The notes beneath the pieces are model-generated. The model was not told where the DNA came from. It made no database searches and was given only the letters and a program-made list of their open reading frames with translations. This document shows positions 8,218 to 17,576 of a stretch of 64,000 nt of DNA, piece by piece. How positions within the stretch are numbered: position 1 is the first letter of the stretch; every line of letters begins with the position of its first letter. The translations under genes were made by a program, and so were the position numbers. The stretch is from Shewanella sp. 10N.286.48.A6. Its GTDB lineage: Bacteria > Pseudomonadota > Gammaproteobacteria > Enterobacterales > Shewanellaceae. Location of the stretch: positions 86,657 through 150,656 of the forward strand of contig NZ_MCVI01000016.1 of assembly GCF_002873135.1 (NCBI RefSeq). The letters are read 5' to 3'.

Positions 8218-10293
8218 CTATTCAATAACTTTACGAAATGGCGGTAGGGCATCGAGTAACGATTTACCGTAACGCTTGGTAATTAGGCGGCGGTCTAAAA
8301 TAGTCACTCGGCCATAATCGTCTTCTTTGCGCAGTAATCTACCACAACTTTGGATTAATTTACGTGACGCATCTGGAATGGTTAATTGTAGGAAAGGGTT
8401 GCCACCTTTGCTTTTTATATATTCCGCATGTGCTTGTTCAACTGGTGATGTCGGCACAGCAAAGGGCAGTTTGGTGACAATCAGGTTGGTAAGGTAATCC
8501 CCAGGTAAATCTAATCCTTCTGAAAAACTGCCTGTGCCAAAGATAATACTGGCTTTTCCGGCATCACAACGGGCTTTATGTTGAGTTAGCACCTGTTGTC
8601 TTGGCATAGTTCCTTGAACAAATAACTGCTCTTTAGGCATTTTACCAATAATTTGATCTGTCACCTTTTCCATTTGCCAATAAGAGGCAAACAGCACCAA
8701 TGTTGCCATTTCATCTTCAACTAATGCCAATATCTGCTCTGCAAGCTCATCGGTAAAGGCTTCATCTGTAGGCTCATTCTTCATTTGAGGAATAAATAAT
8801 GTGGCATTATTTTGATAATCAAATGGCGATAGTAACGCCAAAAAGCGGCTGCCATCATTTAATGATAACCCGACTTGATGGGCAAAATGATTAAAATTAT
8901 TCAGCGCCCGCAGTGTTGCGCTGCACAATACAACACCTGCGGCTTTTTGCCACAGCATAGATTCGAGCATGAAACCCACTTCAATAGGAGACGCACAAAA
9001 TAAATAATCCTGTTGTTTACCTGTGATCAGTTCAGCCCAGCGCGCCATGGGCGCACCTTTTTTTGAGTCTTCTTTAGCGAGCATTTTCCATAATTTATGC
9101 AAGTTTTCTAAACGCTGGGAAATAAAGCCTGCTTCTGAAAGCACTGTTTCTGATTGATGTTTAGGTAACTCACCATCTTTTATCGCTTCACTTAAAACGG
9201 TTTGAATTTTATTAAATTGCTTTAATGCAGAATTCGATGCTGAAGCTAAGTTTTCGGCCTGTATGAGTAATGACTCTGGTAATTTGCCATTTTCAAATCT
9301 TAAACGGGTTTCTGGGTTGGCAAAGAGCTGCGGCTGGGTATCACAAAAATGTGCCACTTGATTAAGCTGGCTAACCAGCTCATTAATGTGATCTAGCATC
9401 GCTTGCACTGGTGCAATAATATGAGTGGTTTTTAATTGGTTTTGTAATTTAGAGCAGGTTTTACCTGCCTTTTCTAGCCAATCAGCTGTGCCGCGAAGAC
9501 TTGCTTGGGCGCTGGAGAAATCTCTGGCAACTGTTGGCAGATGATGCGCCTCATCGATGACATAAAACATCTCTTCAGGCTCTGGTAAAATAACGCCGCC
9601 GCCCAGTTCTAAGTCGGCAAATAACAAACTGTGGTTAACAATGAGTACGTCCCAGGTTTCGACATCTTCACGGGCTTTATGAAAAGGGCAGTTATGATGA
9701 TTGGATAACTGACGATGGCAGCTGTGTTTATCACAGCATATTTGCTGCCATAAAAAGTCAGGAACAGGTTGCTCTAAAGTGTCGATTTCACCGTTCCACT
9801 TTTTATCTTGGTAATCTTTATGGATTTTTTTGAGTTGGTCAATCTGGCTTTGATCAGGCTTTGTCTGCCACATCGCCATTTGCGTGGTGTCTTCGGGGCC
9901 AATCATGGCTTCAAGTTTCGCTAGGCAAACATAGCGCTGACGCCCTTTGACTAAGCCAAATTTAAAATCTACCCCAGATTGTTGTAAAAAAAAGGGTAAA
10001 TCTTTATGCAGTAATTGTTCTTGCAATGCTACCGTTGCCGTTGCGATGCAGACTTTTTTCTTGCTGGCAATGGCTAACGGAATCGTGCCAAGAATATAGG
10101 ATAAGGATTTACCAATACCTGTACCCGCTTCACAAACCATAATGCGACGTTGTTTATCATATTCACCGGCCAGTGTTTTAGATATTTCAGCCACCATATA
10201 GTTTTGCTCACGGCGAGAGCGAAAATTTGGCATTGCCGCCGCGATATCCTTATAGATAGTGCGGATCTGACTTTTGACTTTATCCGTTAACAT
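8218..10293 (-). CDS. dinG: ATP-dependent DNA helicase DinG
   Basis: XPD-like superfamily 2 5'-3' helicase with an iron-sulfur cluster, active on R-loops and replication conflicts. It is 691 aa. The Walker A motif is AGTGIGKS, the DEAH box reads VIDEAHH, and the Fe-S cysteines lie in RYVCLAK and the CCDKHSC...NCPFH cluster. The C-terminal helicase motif is QSCGRLLRKEDDYGRV. It heads a minus-strand run with the exporter, priC, yccT-like, deacetylase and ComFB-like genes. A perfect LexA box lies 53 bases upstream of its start, consistent with its name (damage-inducible). Confidence 0.95.
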   Translation of the reverse strand: MLTDKVKSQIRTIYKDIAAAMPNFRSRREQNYMVAEISKTLAGEYDKQRRIMVCEAGTGIGKSLSYILGTIPLAIASKKKVCIATATVALQEQLLHKDLPFFLQQSGVDFKFGLVKGRQRYVCLAKLEAMIGPEDTTQMAMWQTKPDQSQIDQLKKIHKDYQDKKWNGEIDTLEQPVPDFLWQQICCDKHSCHRQLSNHHNCPFHKAREDVETWDVLIVNHSLLFADLELGGGVILPEPEEMFYVIDEAHHLPTVARDFSSAQASLRGTADWLEKAGKTCSKLQNQLKTTHIIAPVQAMLDHINELVSQLNQVAHFCDTQPQLFANPETRLRFENGKLPESLLIQAENLASASNSALKQFNKIQTVLSEAIKDGELPKHQSETVLSEAGFISQRLENLHKLWKMLAKEDSKKGAPMARWAELITGKQQDYLFCASPIEVGFMLESMLWQKAAGVVLCSATLRALNNFNHFAHQVGLSLNDGSRFLALLSPFDYQNNATLFIPQMKNEPTDEAFTDELAEQILALVEDEMATLVLFASYWQMEKVTDQIIGKMPKEQLFVQGTMPRQQVLTQHKARCDAGKASIIFGTGSFSEGLDLPGDYLTNLIVTKLPFAVPTSPVEQAHAEYIKSKGGNPFLQLTIPDASRKLIQSCGRLLRKEDDYGRVTILDRRLITKRYGKSLLDALPPFRKVIE

Positions 10294-10345
10294 GAGTGAC
10301 CTATTCGCATTCTTTGCTTACTGTTTATGTGTACGCTGTTATATG

Positions 10346-10361
10346 CTGTACATAATAACAG
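10346..10361. promoter_or_regulatory. LexA (SOS) box between dinG and polB
   Basis: CTGT-ACATAATA-ACAG matches the gammaproteobacterial LexA consensus CTGT-N8-ACAG exactly. It lies 53 bases before dinG and 41 bases before the chosen polB start, so one operator can serve both divergent SOS genes. A degenerate second copy (CTGT at 10336) overlaps to the left. Confidence 0.88.
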
Positions 10362-10401
10362 TGAATTGAACTGCACGAAATATTTAATCGAGCCAAAAAC
10401 T

Positions 10402-12792
10402 ATGACATCAAGCGTAAATAAGATGACTTCTATCAAGGGGCGAGTGTTGACGCGGCATTCAGCTTTTCGTGATGGTCAACTTATACTGCAATATTATTTA
10501 AAAACCGCAACTGGACCTGTACTGATTGAAGTTAACGGGGCTGAAGTGGTGTGTTTTTGTCGTCAAATAGATATACCAAAGCTAACCGGGCATATTCACC
10601 AAGGTTGCAGAATAGAAACTGTTGCGCTTAAAAACTTTAATCACCAAGCTATCGCCTGTATTTACTTAAAGTCAGCCAGTGTACAAAGGCAGTTATTGCG
10701 GATTGCCAATGATATGGGGATTGAGATTTATGAGGCAGATATTAGGGCAGAGCAGCGATATTTGATAGAACGCTTTATTGCCTTTGATGTTGAGTTTATC
10801 GGGCAATCTAGTTTAGAGGCTGATTTATGTAACAGTCAGAATACCAGCTTAAGTCAATTGCCGGTGTACCAAGCTGTAAAAGCAAGAAAAAGCGATAATG
10901 ACATCTCGCTTTCTATGATTTCGTTGGATTTCGAATGTAGCCCTAGCGGCGAGTTATATTCAGTTGGCTTATATGGGCAAGATTATCAATTAGTCATTAT
11001 GGTGGGACAGCCTCAAGAGTCAGAGCACTATATTCAGTGGGTGGTTACCGAAGTTGAGCTTATTAAGCGATTAATTGATTGGTTTGCCGAATATGATCCT
11101 GATGTCATTATTGGCTGGGCGGTCGTCACTTTTGATTTGTCACTATTGTATAAACGTTGTCAGTTACATTCGATACCGTTAACCATTGGTCGTGGGGCGA
11201 CGGTATTAAGCTGGAAGGTTGAAGATAAGCATCGCCCTGAAACCTTATCCTTGCCTGGCCGAGTGGTGCTAGATGGCATCGATTGGATTAAAGCGGCTTT
11301 TTATCATTTTGAACGCTATTCATTAGAGCATGTGTCGCAACAATTACTAAATGAAGGCAAGGCTATTGATCATGTAGATAATCGTGGCCAAGAAATTTGT
11401 CATTTGTTTGCCCATGATAAACCCGCGTTGGCGTTTTATAATATTACCGATTGTCGCCTAGTATGGGATATTTTTGATAAAACCCAGTTACTGGCATTTG
11501 CCATTGAACGGGCCAAACTAACCGGCTTAGAATTTGGCCGCGTTGGTGCATCCGTTGCTGCTTTCAATAATTTGTATTTACCGCACTTACATAGAAGCGG
11601 TTTTGTTGCCCCTGCTCACCCAGCAAGCGATGGGCTTGAATCTCCTGGTGGCTATGTGATGGATTCTATCCCGGGTTTTTATAAAGATGTTTTAGTGTTG
11701 GACTTTAAAAGCCTTTATCCATCAATTATTAGAACGTTTTTGATTGATCCCAAAGGCTTGGTGGTGGGCGAACAGCAGCCTGACGAAGTGACTGTGCCGG
11801 GTTTTCTCAATGCAAGATTTAGCAGAGACAACCCCATATTGCCAGAGCTAATAGCAACACTCGCGCAGCAGCGTGAGCAAGCCAAACAACTTAACAACCA
11901 ACCTCTGTCTCAAGCCATTAAAATAATCATGAACTCTTTATATGGCGTATTGGGCTCTAGAGGCTGTGTGTTCCATGATGCCAAGCTTGCAAGCTCGATT
12001 ACCATGCGTGGCCATCAAATCATGAAGCAAACCAAAGCTTGGATTGAAGAGTTGGGTTATAAGGTGATTTATGGTGATACCGACTCTACCTTTGTGTGGT
12101 TAGGAGAAAAGCATCAAATAGACGATATTAGTCAGTTAGGTCATATGCTGGCACAGGAAATTACCCAAAAATGGGCCGATTTTTGTGCTACCAAGTTTCA
12201 GTTAAAAAGTTATTTGGAACTTGAATTTGAAAGTCACTTTAATCAATTTGTCATGCCGACATTAAGAGGCTCAGATGCTGGCAGTAAAAAACGCTATGTA
12301 GGGGCAACCACTGACAAGGAGGGACAATTAGCACTGACCTTTAAAGGCATGGAGCAAGTCAGAAGTGATTGGAGCCCTTTAGCCAGAAGAATGCAATATC
12401 ATTTATACTTGTTATTATTTAGCCAAGGGGACGTTAGAGGCTACTTGTTAAAGCAAATTAAGGAGCTTCAAAATGGCTCATTTGATGATGAACTAATTTT
12501 TAGAAAACGCCTAAAGCGTAACATTGAAGATTATACGGCTAAATCTTCACCACATGTGAAAGCCGCAACGCGTCTATGTCAAATAACAGGTAATTCGGAG
12601 CTTGGTAAAAGAGGCACCATGATCGCTTACAGGATGACTCTGAATGGTGCGCAACCTATAGAAGCAACCAATGAATCAATTGATTACCAATATTACCTTG
12701 ATAAACAAATCGAGCCCATTGCAGAACCAGTATTAGGGCTCAAAGGTGACAGTTTTGATAGTCTTGTGAGCAATCAGATGTTGTTGCTTTAA
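10402..12792 (+). CDS. polB: DNA polymerase II (family B)
   Basis: SOS-inducible family B repair and translesion polymerase, about 796 aa from the ATG at 10402. That start lies downstream of the LexA box; the frame stays open back to 10327. Exonuclease motifs: ExoI as SLDFECSP; ExoII as GWAVVTFDL, keeping the catalytic Asp but carrying Ala (about residue 240) where E. coli Pol II has Asn; ExoIII as YNITDCRLV. Polymerase motifs: A as LDFKSLYPSIIR, B as KIIMNSLYGVLGS, C as YGDTDSTF. All polymerase carboxylates are present, so the enzyme should be active. Divergent from dinG. Confidence 0.95.
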   Translation: MTSSVNKMTSIKGRVLTRHSAFRDGQLILQYYLKTATGPVLIEVNGAEVVCFCRQIDIPKLTGHIHQGCRIETVALKNFNHQAIACIYLKSASVQRQLLRIANDMGIEIYEADIRAEQRYLIERFIAFDVEFIGQSSLEADLCNSQNTSLSQLPVYQAVKARKSDNDISLSMISLDFECSPSGELYSVGLYGQDYQLVIMVGQPQESEHYIQWVVTEVELIKRLIDWFAEYDPDVIIGWAVVTFDLSLLYKRCQLHSIPLTIGRGATVLSWKVEDKHRPETLSLPGRVVLDGIDWIKAAFYHFERYSLEHVSQQLLNEGKAIDHVDNRGQEICHLFAHDKPALAFYNITDCRLVWDIFDKTQLLAFAIERAKLTGLEFGRVGASVAAFNNLYLPHLHRSGFVAPAHPASDGLESPGGYVMDSIPGFYKDVLVLDFKSLYPSIIRTFLIDPKGLVVGEQQPDEVTVPGFLNARFSRDNPILPELIATLAQQREQAKQLNNQPLSQAIKIIMNSLYGVLGSRGCVFHDAKLASSITMRGHQIMKQTKAWIEELGYKVIYGDTDSTFVWLGEKHQIDDISQLGHMLAQEITQKWADFCATKFQLKSYLELEFESHFNQFVMPTLRGSDAGSKKRYVGATTDKEGQLALTFKGMEQVRSDWSPLARRMQYHLYLLLFSQGDVRGYLLKQIKELQNGSFDDELIFRKRLKRNIEDYTAKSSPHVKAATRLCQITGNSELGKRGTMIAYRMTLNGAQPIEATNESIDYQYYLDKQIEPIAEPVLGLKGDSFDSLVSNQMLLL

Positions 12793-12816
12793 TGTTGCTG
12801 GCTGTGTAATTTATGG

Positions 12817-12829
12817 TGATACGTTATCA
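12817..12829. promoter_or_regulatory. Short inverted repeat upstream of the porin gene
   Basis: TGATA-CGT-TATCA is a perfect 5-bp inverted repeat about 190 bases before the porin start. It resembles half of a Fur box, but the spacing is wrong for a canonical 19-mer. It may be an operator for the porin or chance. Confidence 0.2.
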
Positions 12830-13017
12830 TTTTTATGTCTTTTGGTAGTGGTTTGTGCTTTGTAATGTGCTTATTTAGTTTATTATGATATTTAATCGAT
12901 TTATCTCTTTGTTTCATGCTAATTCATCATGCTAGCCTTCAGTTAATGGAAAAATTCTATGCAAATAGATTATTTAAAATAATTAATGATGAAAATGAAA
13001 TGGGAAGGTTTAGCTCG

Positions 13018-14205
13018 ATGAAAAAGACTTTAATCGCATCAACACTTGCAGCAGTTATGTTTGTACCAACAGCTTCTGCTATCGAAATCTATAAAGATGA
13101 TAAAAACGCTGTAGAAATCGGCGGATTTATTGATGCGCGTGTATATCACGGACAAGGTGATACTGAAGTTGTAAATGGCGCTTCACGTATTAATTTCGGT
13201 TTCGATCGCCAAATGGGTGATGGCTGGAATGCATTTGCTAAATTAGAGTGGGGCGTAAATCCTTTCGGTGACAGTAAAATCCAGTACAACAATGACCAAT
13301 TGTCTTATGAAAATGGTGACTTCCTAGCTAACCGTTTAGGTTATGTTGGTGTGAATCATGACACTTACGGTTCAGTGACAATTGGTAAGCAGTGGGGTGC
13401 TTGGTACGACGTAGTTTACAACACTAACTATGGCTTTGTATGGGATGGTGATGCATCTGGTACTTACACGTACAACAAAGGTGATGGTTCTGTAAACGGT
13501 ACCGGTCGTGGTGACAAAACAGTTCAATACCGTAATGCATTCGGTGATTTTAGTTTTGCAGTCCAAGCACAGCTTAAGCAAGACGAATTCGATGTACTTT
13601 CAGATGGCAGTATCGATCCTGAAAATCCAATTGCGCCAATGATCAGTGCTCAACAAACTGTTGCTACCATTGAATACAATAACACTTACGGTTTAGCATT
13701 AACTTACCAAGCCACTGACAACTTTGTTGTTACTGCAGGTGTTAACGTCGGTGAGTTTAAAGGTTCTACAGTTGAAAATGAAAAAATCGAAGAAACTGAT
13801 ATCATTTATGGCTTCGGTTTAACTTACGGTGGTTGGGATGCTGAAGGCCTATACGCAGCGGCTAACTACAGCAAACAAGAATTCCATGATACAGATAACC
13901 TAGGTCGTCTGATTTCAGAAGCTTATGGCGTGGAAACGCTTTTATCATACCGTTTTGATAACAACATTCGTGCGTTCCTTTCATACAACATCTTAGATGC
14001 TGGTGATGAATATAAAGCAGATTACAACGGTGATACGTTTAAGCGTCAATTCACAGTTGCTGGCCTACATTACATCTGGGATGCTAATACAGTTATCTAC
14101 TTAGAAGGTCGTGTTGATAACAGCGACTTTAGTGGAAGTGAAGAAGCTGCAATGAAGTTATCTGACGATGACGGAATTGGTTTCGGTATTCGTTACATTT
14201 TATAA
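13018..14205 (+). CDS. Gram-negative general porin (outer-membrane beta-barrel)
   Basis: Outer-membrane diffusion channel, about 395 aa from the ATG at 13018. The signal peptide is MKKTLIASTLAAVMFVPTASA, then the barrel starts IEIYKDDKNAVEIGGFIDAR. Typical porin features are GNRLGYVGV-like and YGSVTIGKQWGAWYD segments, alternating aromatic strands and a C-terminal strand ending in aromatic/hydrophobic residues (GIGFGIRYIL). A GGGAAGG ribosome binding site precedes this start; the longer frame from 12916 adds 34 residues before the signal peptide and is rejected. A strong terminator follows. Substrate preference is unknown. Confidence 0.9.
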   Translation: MKKTLIASTLAAVMFVPTASAIEIYKDDKNAVEIGGFIDARVYHGQGDTEVVNGASRINFGFDRQMGDGWNAFAKLEWGVNPFGDSKIQYNNDQLSYENGDFLANRLGYVGVNHDTYGSVTIGKQWGAWYDVVYNTNYGFVWDGDASGTYTYNKGDGSVNGTGRGDKTVQYRNAFGDFSFAVQAQLKQDEFDVLSDGSIDPENPIAPMISAQQTVATIEYNNTYGLALTYQATDNFVVTAGVNVGEFKGSTVENEKIEETDIIYGFGLTYGGWDAEGLYAAANYSKQEFHDTDNLGRLISEAYGVETLLSYRFDNNIRAFLSYNILDAGDEYKADYNGDTFKRQFTVAGLHYIWDANTVIYLEGRVDNSDFSGSEEAAMKLSDDDGIGFGIRYIL

Positions 14206-14233
14206 AATTAAAATTTAACAACTACCCATTAAA

Positions 14234-14258
14234 ACACTCCGAAAGGGGTGTTTTTTTT
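14234..14258 (+). terminator. Rho-independent terminator of the porin gene
   Basis: ACACTCC-GAAA-GGGGTGT hairpin with a GNRA-type loop, followed directly by eight T residues, 29 bases after the porin stop. Confidence 0.9.
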
Positions 14259-14654
14259 GCTTTAAAATTCATAGCGACCGTCTGCTTGTTAATTAATTGT
14301 AAGTCTCGAAGGTCATTTGACCACATATCTATTTATTGTTGTGGGTATAAAATAGCCGATTGGAACAATTCTGCAACATTTTAAATTGTTATTTGTTATT
14401 TTTAAATGCTATTAAATACAGAGGTTTAAGGTGGCTGTGTAGTTTAATTCTCTATTTTTGTATGTTTTTGTGGACGAAATAACCATTCTAAACATGTTAA
14501 CTGACCCGATATTAATGAAACATATGTTGAATTAATGTTTTATTTGTGATTTTATTGCATACGAAATGTGGTTGAGCGATGTTCAACTTCGTTAACCAAC
14601 CTAAATTAATAAGGTTGGAACAATAAGAAAGACACAAGTCCAGGGAGATTGACA
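14259..14654. promoter_or_regulatory. Upstream region of the TonB-dependent receptor
   Basis: About 400 bases of AT-rich DNA without a gene. It contains two small inverted repeats: GGTCA-TT-TGACC at 14311-14322 and GTTGA-GCGATGT-TCAAC at 14571-14587, the latter about 70 bases before the receptor start. No canonical Fur box was seen. An AGGGAG ribosome binding site ends the region. Confidence 0.4.
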
Positions 14655-17510
14655 ATGCATAAGAATTTATTAGCTAAATCAGTGCGTCTAGCAATGATTA
14701 GCGGTGCAGCTGCGGCAGCATTCAGTTCACCAGTAGCATTCGCTGCTGAAGAAGGCGAAAAAGTAGAACGTATCGAAGTAACTGGTTCGCGTATTAAGCG
14801 TACTGATATGGAAAGCGCTCAACCAGTTGAAATCGTTAACCGTGAAGACCTACTAGCTAGTGGTCTAACATCTGTCGGTGATTTCCTAAACACCATGACG
14901 ATTGGTGGTGCTGCGATTAATACACAATCAAATAACGGCGGTGACGGTTCGACTCGTCTAAGTATGAGAAACTTAGGCTCTAGTCGAGTGCTAGTATTAG
15001 TCAACGGACGTCGCTGGGTTAGCGATGCTGGTTCAGTCGATTTAAACACTATTCCTTCAACTGTGATCAAGCGTATTGAAGTACTTAAAGACGGCGCAGC
15101 AGCCGTTTATGGTTCAGATGCAATTGCTGGTGTAGTAAACGTTATTACTCGTAATGATTTTGAAGGTGTTGAAGCTTCAGCATATTATGGTCAATCTGGC
15201 GAGGGTGACGGAGAGCAAGAACAGTTTGACCTTTCTTTAGGTCAAGTTGGTGAAAAAGGCAGTATTTATTTTAATACAAGTTACACAAAAACAAGCCCTA
15301 TTTGGGCAGGTGACCGAGATATTTCAAGTGAGCCTGTTTACAATACCGGTAATGACTTTGGTAGTTCTGGTACACCTCAAGGTCGTTTTACCTTCCCAAC
15401 TGCAAATAATGGCTTTGCTAATTACTCGGTAGCTGATGATTTTGATTGGACTCAGGGTAATCCAACACTGCCAACGCTTGATGCTGATGGAAATGTAACC
15501 GATTATAATGATTTTCAACCATTTTCAAATGATGTTCGTTATAACTATGCTCCAGCAAACTACATGCTAACTCCACAAGAGCGTTGGAGTAGTTTCATCC
15601 AAGGCACTTACGAGCTAGCTGATAACGTACGTATATCTACAGAAGCGTTATATAACCATCGTGAGTCGTCACAATTACTAGCTCCAATGCCTTTATTTAT
15701 TGGCCCTTGGGCAGGCGGTGCAGAAGCTTTAGAGCCTACAGTTGTTTCTGCTGACAATATCTATAACCCATTCGGTGAAGATCTTTTTGCTGAAGGTACT
15801 GATAGTTACTCTACTGGTTTCATCGGTCGTCGTATGATTGAAAACGGTAACCGTATATTTGAACAAAGCCAAGATACATGGCGTTTTGCTGTTGCACTTG
15901 ATGGCGAATTTGACATTGGTGAACGTGAATGGTCGTGGGGTGCTCACTATGCTTATGGTGAAAACTCAGGTAAATCAACAACAACAGGTCGTTTAAACAA
16001 AACTCGTATCGCTCATGCGTTAAGTTCAGAGTGTAATTCCGATGCAACTTGTGTTCCTTTGAACCTATTTGGTGGTGAAGGTTCAATCACGGAAGAGCAG
16101 TTAGGATATATATCAACAACTGAACAAAGCTCAAGCGGCGACTCAATTACTAACTACACTGCAAACTTGTCTGGTTCACTGTTTGATTTACCTGCTGGTG
16201 AAGTTGGCGCTGCTTTTGGTTGGGAATACCGTAAAGAAACTGGTTTCAATAGTCCTGATTATATGGTTACTTCTGGTCAGTCTACTGGTGGTAAGATTTT
16301 ACCTACAGAAGGTTCTTTCAAAGAGAGCGCTTACTACGCTGAATTTGTAGTACCAGTATTGGCTGACATGGCATTTGCTGAATTACTAGAATTTGAATTT
16401 GCGATTCGTTATACAGACCTTGAAAACTCTGAAGGTTTTGAAGCTGATAACACTAGTGCGAAAGTAGCGATGCAGTATCGTCCAACTGAAGAGTTACTAG
16501 TTCGTTCAACTTGGTCACAAGGCTTCAGAGCACCTACTATTTCTAACCTATTTGGTGGCTTATCAACAACATTCCCTCAAGTTATAGATCCTTGTAACAA
16601 TGGTGGTGATGGTTTAGCAGGATGTGCAGGTGTACCACCAGCATATACTCAACCAAACTCACAAATTGAAGGGCAAACTGGTTCTAATTCGCAACTACAA
16701 CCAGAAACTGCAGAGAGCTTAAGTGCTGGTTTAGTGTATAACCCTGGTTGGGCTGAAGGGTTTGATATATCGATTGATTACTGGGATATTGAAATTGAAG
16801 ACGTAATTACACGTGCAGGTCACCAACAAGTACTCAATACTTGTGCTGGCGTACCTGGTGAAGAAAACCACCCTGTAGCTCAATATTGTGATTCAATATT
16901 AGAACGTTCACCAAGTGGTATCCCTTCGTTATTTGTTAACCCAGCCCTTAACTTAGGTACACTAGCAACTAGTGGTTGGGATATTACGTTTAACTATGGT
17001 ATCGAAACAGAAGTTGGTGATTTCAAAGTTGCTTGGGATAATACCTATACTGATAATTATTCACTGACTGATGATAATGGTATTGAAACAGATAACTTTG
17101 CTGGTCAAAACTATGGTGATGATGGTTACCCTAGACTTAAATCTAACCTAACACTTTCTTGGGCTTATGAAGATGTTTCTGTAAATTGGAAAACTCGATT
17201 CATTAGTAGCCAAACAGAAGATTGTAATGGTTTTGAAAGCTATGATGGCTTATGTGATGGTTACACTTCAACGGGTACAGGTGATGATGAAGTACGTGAT
17301 TACTACAATGATTACGGTGATTACTATGTACATGACTTGCAGGCAGCTTACCGCATAGATACATTCAATACTCGATTTGAAGTCGGTGTTAATAATATCT
17401 TTGATGAAGAGCCTCCAGTTTCTGTACAAGCTTTTGCTAACTCGTTTGACGTGAATCAATATGATGGTACTGGTCGTTACTTCTACGGTCGTGTATCAGT
17501 TAGCTTCTAA
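14655..17510 (+). CDS. TonB-dependent outer-membrane receptor
   Basis: Energy-coupled outer-membrane transporter of about 951 aa. It has an N-terminal signal (residues 1-32, ending SPVAFA), a TonB-box/plug start KVERIEVTGSRIKRTD, and plug motifs including LSMRNLGSSRVLVLVNGRRW and AAVYGSDAIAGVVNVITR. A large beta-barrel follows, with RATWSQGFRAPT-like and GVNNIFDEEPP motifs and the terminal strand YFYGRVSVSF. The ATG at 14655 is preferred over an upstream in-frame TTG, with AGGGAG 7 bases before. This GSRIKRTD-type receptor class carries peptides, sugars or siderophores in other bacteria; no ligand can be assigned. The TonB2 operon 4 kb downstream is a plausible energiser (inference). Confidence 0.93.
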   Translation: MHKNLLAKSVRLAMISGAAAAAFSSPVAFAAEEGEKVERIEVTGSRIKRTDMESAQPVEIVNREDLLASGLTSVGDFLNTMTIGGAAINTQSNNGGDGSTRLSMRNLGSSRVLVLVNGRRWVSDAGSVDLNTIPSTVIKRIEVLKDGAAAVYGSDAIAGVVNVITRNDFEGVEASAYYGQSGEGDGEQEQFDLSLGQVGEKGSIYFNTSYTKTSPIWAGDRDISSEPVYNTGNDFGSSGTPQGRFTFPTANNGFANYSVADDFDWTQGNPTLPTLDADGNVTDYNDFQPFSNDVRYNYAPANYMLTPQERWSSFIQGTYELADNVRISTEALYNHRESSQLLAPMPLFIGPWAGGAEALEPTVVSADNIYNPFGEDLFAEGTDSYSTGFIGRRMIENGNRIFEQSQDTWRFAVALDGEFDIGEREWSWGAHYAYGENSGKSTTTGRLNKTRIAHALSSECNSDATCVPLNLFGGEGSITEEQLGYISTTEQSSSGDSITNYTANLSGSLFDLPAGEVGAAFGWEYRKETGFNSPDYMVTSGQSTGGKILPTEGSFKESAYYAEFVVPVLADMAFAELLEFEFAIRYTDLENSEGFEADNTSAKVAMQYRPTEELLVRSTWSQGFRAPTISNLFGGLSTTFPQVIDPCNNGGDGLAGCAGVPPAYTQPNSQIEGQTGSNSQLQPETAESLSAGLVYNPGWAEGFDISIDYWDIEIEDVITRAGHQQVLNTCAGVPGEENHPVAQYCDSILERSPSGIPSLFVNPALNLGTLATSGWDITFNYGIETEVGDFKVAWDNTYTDNYSLTDDNGIETDNFAGQNYGDDGYPRLKSNLTLSWAYEDVSVNWKTRFISSQTEDCNGFESYDGLCDGYTSTGTGDDEVRDYYNDYGDYYVHDLQAAYRIDTFNTRFEVGVNNIFDEEPPVSVQAFANSFDVNQYDGTGRYFYGRVSVSF

Positions 17511-17530
17511 TTTAAAAGTTAATGTTAAAC

Positions 17531-17558
17531 AAAAGGCCAGTATATACTGGCCTTTTTT
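17531..17558 (+). terminator. Rho-independent terminator of the TonB-dependent receptor
   Basis: AAAAGGCCAGTA-TA-TACTGGCCTTTTTT is a near-perfect palindrome with a six-T tail. The tail runs directly into the first in-frame ATG of the next gene (17559), which argues against that ATG as the true start. Confidence 0.92.
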
Positions 17559-17576
17559 ATGCCTAGGGATTTAGTT

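Noticed and set aside
10327..10401. Longer N-terminus for DNA polymerase II
   Set aside because: The extension spans the LexA box and does not resemble family N-termini; the ATG at 10402 is preferred.
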